A DNA stretch of 8,508 nucleotides from CAZTLE01 sp964614415 (GTDB taxonomy: Bacteria > Bacteroidota > Bacteroidia > Flavobacteriales > Flavobacteriaceae). Shown piece by piece: positions 1 to 5,520 of the stretch. Below the pieces are notes generated by a model. It did no database searches, had not been told where the DNA came from, and saw nothing but the letters and a program-made list of their open reading frames with translations. The stretch is from the NCBI GenBank assembly GCA_964614415.1, contig CAZTLE010000171.1:1-8508 (forward strand), given 5' to 3'. A program made the position numbers and the translations under genes. The number at the start of each line of letters is the position of its first letter. Position 1 is the stretch's first letter.

Positions 1-11
1 TTTTCTTCCAT
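1..11 (-). CDS. yidC: First codons of a downstream gene, probably membrane protein insertase YidC (truncated by the window)
   Basis: An ATG at 11-9 on the minus strand begins Met-Glu-Glu and leaves the window after two bases (AA) of the fourth codon. In Flavobacteriia pyrG is commonly followed by yidC, whose protein often begins MEEKK, so the three visible residues fit. This is synteny plus three codons; no homology can be shown. The 97 bases between the pyrG stop and this ATG hold an 11-base palindrome (ATTGTTACAAT, 60-70) and no TAnnTTTG box, so the gene may be read through from pyrG. Confidence 0.35.
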
Positions 12-108
12 ATATATTTCCGGTTGCCCTCGGAATTAATTTGTTTTATTCTGAATGGGATTGTTACAATAACCTCACCCTTTTATTGTGTACCGCCAAA
101 TTGTCCGA

Positions 109-1746
109 TTATTCGCTTTCCACTGTTTGCTTGGAAACCAATGAATAACTGTGCGCCGCTTTTACGAATGCGACGAACAACGGATGTGGACTGGCGACTG
201 TACTTTTATACTCGGGATGGTACTGCACTCCTACAAACCAAGAGTGAGCCGGTATTTCGATAATCTCAACGAGGCCTGTTTCAGGATTGATTCCGGTGGC
301 CTTCATGCCGGCATCCTCCAATTGCTCTCTATACGCATCGTTGTACTCATAACGATGACGATGACGCTCTTCAATAATCTGAGTATCATATGTTTTGTAC
401 ACTATGCTTCCCTCCTTGAGTTCACATTTCCACGCTCCTAAACGCATGGTACCGCCCATATTGGTGATGGTTTTCTGGTCTTCCATTAGATTGATTACCG
501 GGTGTGGCGTATCAGGATTCATTTCGGTAGAATTCGCACCTTCAAGCCCCAGTACATTTCGAGCGTATTCGATGACCGCCATTTGCATGCCCAGACAGAT
601 TCCCAGGAACGGCAGGTTTCGTTCACGTGCATATCGAACGGCTTCAATCTTTCCCTCAATACCGCGCTCTCCAAAGCCCGGAGCGACCAAAATACCGTCC
701 AATCCTTCCAGGAGTCCCGAGACATTATCGACATCCACATGTTCAGAATGAATGGACTTCACATGCACTTTTACTTCATTTTCCGCTCCGGCATGAATAA
801 ATGATTCCAGAATCGACTTATAAGAATCCTGGAGTTCCACATATTTTCCTATAAGTCCAATCTGCACTTCCCCTTTCGGGTTCTTATGGCGCTGGATAAA
901 CTGATTCCATCGATTCAGATCGGGTTCGTTAGGATTCGACAGATTTAACTTCTTAAGCGTAATTCGATCCAGGCCTTCTTCCAGCATCATGTTAGGTACA
1001 TCATAGATCGTAGAGGCGTCTATGGACTGAATAACGGCTTCCTGCTGCACATTGCAAAACAGTGCCAGTTTCCGTCGAATATCATCGGAGATCTCGTGTT
1101 CGGTTCTACACACCAGGACATCGGCCTTTATACCGCTTTCCATCAATGTCTTCACCGAATGCTGGGTAGGTTTGGTCTTTAGCTCACCCGCAGCCGAAAG
1201 GAAAGGGATCAACGTGAGGTGGATCACAACAGCATTGTCGTCACCTAATTCCCATTTCAACTGTCGAACGGATTCAATGTAGGGAAGTGACTCAATATCA
1301 CCTACCGTTCCACCGATCTCAGTAATGACTATGTCGTAGTTTCCACTGTTTCCAAGCAATTGTATCCGTTCCTTGATCTCATTGGTGATATGTGGAATGA
1401 CCTGCACTGTTTTTCCTAAGAACTCGCCCTTTCGCTCCTTCTCAATAACACTCTGATAAATACGACCGGTCGTCACATTATTAGCCTGAGAGGTTGGCAC
1501 ATTCAAAAAACGCTCGTAGTGGCCCAGGTCAAGATCGGTTTCGGCACCATCATCGGTCACATAACATTCACCGTGCTCATAGGGATTTAGCGTTCCGGGA
1601 TCAACGTTAATATAAGGATCCAGCTTCTGAATAGTAACACGATACCCACGGGCCTGCAATAGCTTGGCCAGTGATGCTGCAATAATTCCTTTACCCAAAG
1701 AAGAGGAAACTCCGCCCGTAACGAAGATATATTTGGTAGTGCTCAT
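109..1746 (-). CDS. pyrG: CTP synthase (glutamine-hydrolysing)
   Basis: PyrG aminates UTP to CTP with ATP and glutamine in the cytoplasm, and is the committed step to cytidine nucleotides. The 545 residues match the usual full length. The synthetase domain (about 1-270) has the P-loop GGVSSSLGKG at 11-20 with Lys19, the block KLDPYINVDPGTLNPYEHGE at 41-60, and EIGGTVGDIES at 143-153. The glutaminase domain (about 295-530) carries the nucleophile Cys384 in LGICLGMQ and His510/Glu512 in VQYHPE. The GTP-activated ammonia transfer known for the family places this gene functionally with guaA at the other end of the window. The ATG at 1746 gives MSTTKYIFVTGGVSS, the normal start. No Shine-Dalgarno is visible, as usual in this phylum. 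It has its own probable promoter and so is likely a separate transcription unit, with the next gene 97 bases downstream. Confidence 0.98.
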   Translation of the reverse strand: MSTTKYIFVTGGVSSSLGKGIIAASLAKLLQARGYRVTIQKLDPYINVDPGTLNPYEHGECYVTDDGAETDLDLGHYERFLNVPTSQANNVTTGRIYQSVIEKERKGEFLGKTVQVIPHITNEIKERIQLLGNSGNYDIVITEIGGTVGDIESLPYIESVRQLKWELGDDNAVVIHLTLIPFLSAAGELKTKPTQHSVKTLMESGIKADVLVCRTEHEISDDIRRKLALFCNVQQEAVIQSIDASTIYDVPNMMLEEGLDRITLKKLNLSNPNEPDLNRWNQFIQRHKNPKGEVQIGLIGKYVELQDSYKSILESFIHAGAENEVKVHVKSIHSEHVDVDNVSGLLEGLDGILVAPGFGERGIEGKIEAVRYARERNLPFLGICLGMQMAVIEYARNVLGLEGANSTEMNPDTPHPVINLMEDQKTITNMGGTMRLGAWKCELKEGSIVYKTYDTQIIEERHRHRYEYNDAYREQLEDAGMKATGINPETGLVEIIEIPAHSWFVGVQYHPEYKSTVASPHPLFVAFVKAAHSYSLVSKQTVESE

Positions 1747-1778
1747 GAGTGATACCGTGTTGTTACCTATACGGGATG

Positions 1779-1786
1779 CAAAGTTA
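1779..1786 (-). promoter_or_regulatory. Probable -7 promoter box of pyrG
   Basis: The minus strand reads TAACTTTG followed by CA, a full match to the Bacteroidota consensus TAnnTTTG. It is 32 bases before the pyrG ATG. With usual spacing, transcription would start near 1775 and leave a leader of about 29 bases. I saw no clear TTG at the -33 position; that region is CAAGCC-like sequence just next to the heptamer array. By eye this and the guaA box are the only perfect matches on this strand. Confidence 0.55.
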
Positions 1787-1815
1787 AGAATTTATTGTTG
1801 AAGGCTTGCTATGTT

Positions 1816-1914
1816 TTAGCTGTTAGTTGATAGTTTTGAACGAATGACGAATGACGAATGACGATTGACGATTGAAGAATGAAGATTTACCAATGACTAA
1901 CAACTAACGACTAA
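1816..1914. repeat. Imperfect 18-base inverted repeat bracketing part of the heptamer array
   Basis: The left arm 1816-1833 (ttagctgttagttgatag) is complementary to the right arm 1897-1914 (ctaacaactaacgactaa) at 15 of 18 positions, including an uninterrupted 8-base core (gttagttg with caactaac). The 63 bases between the arms are exactly nine heptamers. A transcript running through from the GNAT gene could form a hairpin with a large loop here. Whether this ends transcription, protects the mRNA end or is only a by-product of repeat growth cannot be told. Confidence 0.6.
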
Positions 1915-1921
1915 CGACTAA
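1841..1921. repeat. Degenerate heptanucleotide tandem array
   Basis: From 1841 the plus strand can be read in an unbroken 7-base register: cgaatga three times, cgattga twice, agaatga, agattta, ccaatga, ctaacaa, ctaacga twice, then ctaa. That is eleven full units without a gain or loss of a base, while the unit drifts from CGAATGA to CTAACGA. The array lies in the gap between the GNAT and pyrG genes and encodes nothing evident. Further 7-base units of related sequence seem to extend left to about 1820 (ctgttag, ttgatag). Confidence 0.85.
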
Positions 1922-1927
1922 TTTGAA

Positions 1928-1975
1928 ATTTGGAATTTTTACCCTGAGCCTGCCGAAGGGTGGGATTTGGAATTT
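1928..1975. repeat. 11-base direct repeats flanking a short imperfect palindrome
   Basis: ATTTGGAATTT occurs at 1928-1938 and again at 1965-1975. Between them is CCCTGAGCCTGCCGAAGGG (1942-1960), whose outer arms CCCT/AGGG pair and whose interior pairs poorly. I recall motifs very like this central one as dispersed repeats in many bacterial genomes, but could not search. It has no T-run on either strand, so it is not a canonical intrinsic terminator. The right copy of the direct repeat overlaps the GNAT stop codon. Confidence 0.6.
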
Positions 1976-2417
1976 AACCTGTTAGGTTTTCCCAGATCAT
2001 CCAGTGCTCGTTAAGACGTACCGCCCCGTGTTTCGAATAGAATTTTTCAGCCACCTCATTATCAGGTTCAACATCAACACAGATTCGTTGTGCATTTTGG
2101 GCCATGAACCACTGCATCAATGCCTTGAGCAATTGGGAGGCAATTCCCTTACGTGTGTATGATTCGGTCACATTGAGCCATTGAAGTTCTCCCTGACAAT
2201 CGTATCGAGTTGTCAAATGCCCGGCAATAAACCCTACTATTCGCCCTTCCGACTCGCATACAAGCACTTTCCGCTCGGCCAGGGCCTCCATAGGTCCCGA
2301 ACGGGCCTTAAGGTATTTGGCCACACGATTCATCCAATAGTCAATGGTTCCCCAAACCTCTGCTCGTAGTTCAGAGATCACAGGAACGTCTTCCCTGGTT
2401 GCATCTCGAATAGTCAT
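1974..2417 (-). CDS. GNAT family N-acetyltransferase
   Basis: The 147-residue protein fits the GNAT fold, which moves an acyl group from acetyl-CoA to an amine. It opens with the typical strand MTIRDATREDVPVISELR. The middle strand RKVLVCESEGRIVGFIAGHL leads to motif A, WLNVTESYTRKGIASQLLKAL (about 80-100), where the RKGIA turn would bind the CoA pyrophosphate. Motif B follows as VDVEPDNEVAEKFYSKHGAVRL (about 114-135). Substrate (small molecule, peptide or protein N-terminus) cannot be told from the sequence. The ATG overlaps the DUF3820 stop as ATGA. The stop codon TAA sits inside the 3' copy of an 11-base direct repeat (1965-1975), so repeat insertion may have set the present C-terminus. 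This is the last gene of the upstream gene string before the repeat-rich gap. Confidence 0.88.
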   Translation of the reverse strand: MTIRDATREDVPVISELRAEVWGTIDYWMNRVAKYLKARSGPMEALAERKVLVCESEGRIVGFIAGHLTTRYDCQGELQWLNVTESYTRKGIASQLLKALMQWFMAQNAQRICVDVEPDNEVAEKFYSKHGAVRLNEHWMIWENLTG

Positions 2418-2656
2418 GTTGCGTCTTTCGGGGAGATTAACTTTCGCACCAGATCTTCCAATCCGTTGATCTTGATCTCGTGCATTTCCTGCATAAGCCT
2501 GCCTAATTTTCCTTGCGGAAATCCTTTCTGTCTAAACCAGCCGTAGTAGTACTCGGGAATGTTCACCAGATATTCATCCTTGTATTTTCCAAAGGGCATT
2601 TTGTAATTGGCCAACTCCACAAGGTGGTCCGGGTTGAAATCACTTCCAGGCTTCAT
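2414..2656 (-). CDS. DUF3820 family small protein
   Basis: This is an 80-residue protein with the DUF3820 signature: LANYKMPFGKYKDEYL (about 16-31), the aromatic block IPEYYYGWFRQKGFPQGKLG (about 33-52) and the end MHEIKINGLEDLVRKL. The family is also labelled a putative quorum-sensing-regulated virulence factor, but its biochemical role is not known to me and I assign none. There is no signal peptide or membrane segment, so it is cytoplasmic. The start at 2656 is preferred because the family has residues before the MPFGKY block; the next methionine is residue 20, inside that block. It overlaps the DUF922 gene by 17 bases and the GNAT gene by ATGA, so its translation is probably coupled to both. 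Confidence 0.87.
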   Translation of the reverse strand: MKPGSDFNPDHLVELANYKMPFGKYKDEYLVNIPEYYYGWFRQKGFPQGKLGRLMQEMHEIKINGLEDLVRKLISPKDAT

Positions 2657-3176
2657 ACTTTTCCAGTTCCTTGGCTACATACGCCTCCCACTGATATTCT
2701 TTCTCTTCGATCTTGGAATGATCACTTTCCTCATCAAACTTTTTCTGCATTGCTCTCCGCTGTGCTTCGGCCTGATTGTATAAAGCGTCCAGGGTCTCCT
2801 TGGGTTGAAGGGTAAACTGGGTTTCCGCAATCTGCTTTCGCAATTTCCTGGCATGGAGCTCGGAAATGTCGAAATGGGTCTGCTCGTGTTTCAGAATATA
2901 GTCATCTACGTGCCCGGGCATAAACCACGAAAGGTTGGGGTAAAAATTGCTCCTCACCGTGTAATCGAGTTTCAATTCACCATTACGTACCGAAAAAGAA
3001 TAGGAAAATGAAATACCCGAATTGGTGCTGGCCACATAACCGTTTCCTCCGGCAGGCTCACCTCTAAAATCGGCCCATGTCAGTTTCTTGTCCTCGCTCC
3101 ACGGAATCTTTTCTTTGTCATTTGAAACCGGGGCTAACGAAAGGAGTAGTAGCAAAGATATTGTTAGCAGCTTCAT
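2640..3176 (-). CDS. DUF922 family putative secreted zinc-dependent protease
   Basis: The 178-residue protein begins with a signal peptide (MKLLTISLLLLLSLAPVS; cleavage probably near residue 17-19), so it is exported. The core about 25-125 resembles DUF922, a family annotated as predicted zinc-dependent peptidase. The start of that core is visible as the block KKLTWADFRGEP, and the metal site as HEQTH at residues 97-101, followed by Glu106 and His108 in DISELHARKLR. The two histidines of HExxH would bind zinc, Glu98 would be the catalytic base, and Glu106 or His108 could be the third ligand. The last 50 residues are charged and helix-forming (EAQRRAMQKKFDEESDHSK), probably a coiled coil. The start follows the osmC stop by 37 bases. 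The stop lies inside the next gene, overlapping it by 17 bases. Substrate is unknown. Activity is inferred only from the motif. Confidence 0.85.
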   Translation of the reverse strand: MKLLTISLLLLLSLAPVSNDKEKIPWSEDKKLTWADFRGEPAGGNGYVASTNSGISFSYSFSVRNGELKLDYTVRSNFYPNLSWFMPGHVDDYILKHEQTHFDISELHARKLRKQIAETQFTLQPKETLDALYNQAEAQRRAMQKKFDEESDHSKIEEKEYQWEAYVAKELEKYEAWK

Positions 3177-3213
3177 AGCATTACAAACGGTCTATCGGCC
3201 TGAAATAGTATAC

Positions 3214-3621
3214 TTATTGTGCCCAGTTGAAGATAATCTCTTTTTCAATGTCGGGATGCAAACTGTGATGAACGGGGCAGGTGTTGGCCGTATTCTCCAG
3301 TATTTTACGTGACTTCCGGTCCACCGAAGCAGGTAGGTCCATGTGAATCTCTATCCGTGCGATACGTCGCGGATTCGCCGCCATGATCTTAGTAACTTCG
3401 GCAACGGCACCGTCCAGGGAAACATCCATATCTCTGGCCTTAATACCCATAACGGTGAGCATACAATTTGCCAGTCCCGTAGCAACAGTATCGGTGGGAG
3501 AAAAAGCTTCTCCTTTTCCGTTGTTGTCCGTTGGAGCATCGGTGATGTATGTATTACCGGATTTGAGATGCTCGCATTGCGTCCTGAGATTGCCGAGATA
3601 GGTTACTTTGGAAGTGCTCAT
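3214..3621 (-). CDS. OsmC family thiol peroxidase-like protein
   Basis: OsmC/Ohr-family proteins are small cytoplasmic homodimers that reduce organic hydroperoxides with a pair of cysteines. This 135-residue protein is a normal length for the OsmC branch. It has the stretch FSPTDTVATGLANCMLT with Cys53 and the second motif NTCPVHHSL with Cys115, the two positions expected for the peroxidatic and resolving cysteines. A third cysteine, Cys16, is near the N-terminus. The split into OsmC, Ohr or the YhfA-like subgroup needs a phylogeny; the CPVHHSL ending fits the YhfA/OsmC-like group better than Ohr. The ATG overlaps the LysM gene's TGA in an ATGA, which supports both the start and translational coupling. 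Having a thiol peroxidase in the same gene string as bshC suggests, without proving, that bacillithiol could be a reductant for it. Confidence 0.9.
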   Translation of the reverse strand: MSTSKVTYLGNLRTQCEHLKSGNTYITDAPTDNNGKGEAFSPTDTVATGLANCMLTVMGIKARDMDVSLDGAVAEVTKIMAANPRRIARIEIHMDLPASVDRKSRKILENTANTCPVHHSLHPDIEKEIIFNWAQ

Positions 3622-5519
3622 TCTACTACTTCGAACTGAAGTTCTTCGTTATACTTGATAATATAAAACGCTTTGTTCTGATATCCTGCGAACAGCTTCT
3701 TCGTATATCTGAACTTGTTTTCGATATACTCGGTTTCGAAATCACTATTCGTTGCATCGTAGATATCATCGGCCGAGGCCAAACGCAGCAGTACATCATA
3801 GGTAATGTCAAATCCGCGCACGGCATATCGATTCGGCAAGACTCCATACTTGTTCTTATAACTTACCAGGAATGGGTTCTTATCGGCATGATCATAGCTC
3901 TTATTGATCGAAGGAAACGTAAAATTCAGATTCGCCAGATGCATATTAGACACATCATCATAATCGTAAGCATCATTTTTGTCCAACGTAAACAATGAAA
4001 TTTGATACTCCGGCGGCATACCGTTAAGCAGACCTACCACATTGCTCACCAACACCGGATCACCGGACTCCAGTATCACCCAGTTCTCCTGATTTTTGAT
4101 AAGTTTTTGTTCCAGGTCAACCACATATAAGAAACCACCCTCTCTGGGAGATACAGCTTTCGCCGAAGGTATGACCGACATGATAGCGTTCTTCGCCGCA
4201 CTTCGTCCGGCATCGGAGATTAGCACCGTATTTTCGCCCTGATGCCTTCGTTTCAGGAACTTCAACATCGCTTCCTGGAGCATATTGTCAGTTGGAATGG
4301 TTTGGAACACGTTTGAATACAACTTTATCTCCCGGTTACTAAGCGGAGAAAAAACCGGTGTATCGGATGATCGCAGTTCCGAAGCAACACGCTCAATATT
4401 CTTCTGAAGTAATGGTCCTATTACGGCATCTACGTTGTCAAAATCGGTCGCATTAACGATACTTCCTACTTTACGCTCGCTGGCTTCCGTATCGAATACC
4501 CTTACATTCACCGAAATCCCCTTGTCCTTGGCAAATTCAGCTGCCATAAGCACTCCACTGTAAAAATCAAGAGCAATGCGAAGGGTTCGTTCCTTTTTTA
4601 GGATTTCCTCCTTGGCATTCAGAGAATCCCGATCGACGCGGTTCAAAAGAAAAGGCAACATCACAACCAGCCGTTTTTCATCTTTATTGTCAATGCGGTC
4701 CTCCAAATTGACCAGCATTGCGCTTTCGGCCAGGGCATCGGCAGATTCTTTGGGAATCTTAAGTACCATGCCATCTTTAAGACCTTCGGCCGCATATGGA
4801 TTTAAGGCCACGATCTCCTCCCGGGTAAGACCTAATTTAACCTTCAACCTAAAGAATCCCTCCTTGGGTTGTACTACGTAGAAATCATACTTATCTTCTT
4901 CTATGGTAGCGGTTTCGGTCACTTCGATATCCGGAACGTTCAAGACAGCTCCTACTTGCAGGTTCTCACCCATCTCCGGATTGAGTTCCTCCAATTCGGG
5001 AATAGTAATCCCATACATACGGGCAATACCATACTTGGTCTCTTTGGCTTGTACGGTATGTTTTTTTCCTTCGGAATTTGTGCCGCTCTCGGTAGTTGTA
5101 ACTACTGAATTTGCAGCTGGTAAGATGGGAATCTGAAGTTTCTCCCCTTTCCTGAGTTGCTTGGAATACAGGTGCTTATTGTAGCGTTTAATATCGTCGA
5201 CACTCACGTCGTAATACTGCGCAATACTGAACAACGTCTCCTTGCGCTTTACCCTGTGCTTTTTGAATTTGACCGGTATCTGCTCGGCATTAATAACGTC
5301 TGCGGTTGGGATTACCAGTATCGAATTCGCACTGATACCCTCGCGAGCTTCCGGATTGAGTTTGTAAATAGCTTCGGTGGAAAGGCCATATACCCTGGCA
5401 ATGCTATACACCGTTTCACCCTGTTGAACAGTGTGACTTCGGTACTGTTGTTGGGCTAAGGTACCACAGCCCATGCTGAATACGCAAATAAATGCTATCG
5501 CAATAAGTAGTCTCATCAT
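3618..5519 (-). CDS. Exported protein with four LysM repeats and a type I periplasmic-binding-protein fold domain
   Basis: This 633-residue protein has an N-terminal export signal (residues 1-22: MMR, then a hydrophobic run LLIAIAFICVF). The signal ends in SMGC, a poor lipobox around Cys18, and then TLA/Q, a plausible signal peptidase I site, so lipoprotein versus soluble periplasmic is undecided. Four LysM repeats, the peptidoglycan-binding module, follow at about 28-71, 87-131, 154-196 and 211-256. Each has the pattern of a V-x-x-x-E-T start, a G/D-x-T/S stretch and a closing LxIP-like strand; the fourth is the most diverged (PKEGFFRLKVKLG). After a charged linker, residues about 282-633 resemble the two-lobed fold of Leu/Ile/Val-type ABC substrate-binding proteins (for example VVMLPF, DAVIGPL, PVFSPLSN, and RYAVRGFDITYDVLLRL). 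No transporter genes are nearby, so transport is unlikely. A role in sensing or regulating cell-wall synthesis is my inference. It starts one base after the guaA stop and overlaps osmC by ATGA. The ATG at 5516 is an equally possible start. Confidence 0.88.
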   Translation of the reverse strand: MMRLLIAIAFICVFSMGCGTLAQQQYRSHTVQQGETVYSIARVYGLSTEAIYKLNPEAREGISANSILVIPTADVINAEQIPVKFKKHRVKRKETLFSIAQYYDVSVDDIKRYNKHLYSKQLRKGEKLQIPILPAANSVVTTTESGTNSEGKKHTVQAKETKYGIARMYGITIPELEELNPEMGENLQVGAVLNVPDIEVTETATIEEDKYDFYVVQPKEGFFRLKVKLGLTREEIVALNPYAAEGLKDGMVLKIPKESADALAESAMLVNLEDRIDNKDEKRLVVMLPFLLNRVDRDSLNAKEEILKKERTLRIALDFYSGVLMAAEFAKDKGISVNVRVFDTEASERKVGSIVNATDFDNVDAVIGPLLQKNIERVASELRSSDTPVFSPLSNREIKLYSNVFQTIPTDNMLQEAMLKFLKRRHQGENTVLISDAGRSAAKNAIMSVIPSAKAVSPREGGFLYVVDLEQKLIKNQENWVILESGDPVLVSNVVGLLNGMPPEYQISLFTLDKNDAYDYDDVSNMHLANLNFTFPSINKSYDHADKNPFLVSYKNKYGVLPNRYAVRGFDITYDVLLRLASADDIYDATNSDFETEYIENKFRYTKKLFAGYQNKAFYIIKYNEELQFEVVE

Positions 5520-5520
5520 T

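Noticed and set aside
60..70. Operator palindrome ATTGTTACAAT in the gap after pyrG
   Set aside because: It is a single 11-base palindrome in AT-rich DNA with no partner site or nearby regulator, so chance is a fair explanation.
395..804. Plus-strand open frames of about 100-118 codons over pyrG, and similar ones over guaA, the LysM gene and bshC
   Set aside because: They lie wholly inside well-supported minus-strand genes, show no recognisable domain, and are rich in residues typical of antisense translation.
1841..1921. CRISPR-like array
   Set aside because: Units are 7 bases and contiguous with no spacers, and no cas genes are present.
1942..1960. Intrinsic terminator after the GNAT gene
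   Set aside because: The outer stem is only four to five pairs with mismatches inside, and neither strand has a T-run after it; the minus strand is followed by A residues.
1976..1988. Hairpin AACCT-GTT-AGGTT at the end of the GNAT gene
   Set aside because: Five pairs of mixed composition inside coding sequence with no T-run. This is too weak to call functional.
3177..3213. Separate promoter for the DUF922 gene in the 37-base gap
   Set aside because: The closest sequence, ACCGTTTG on the minus strand, lacks the TA of the TAnnTTTG box, so I could not support it.
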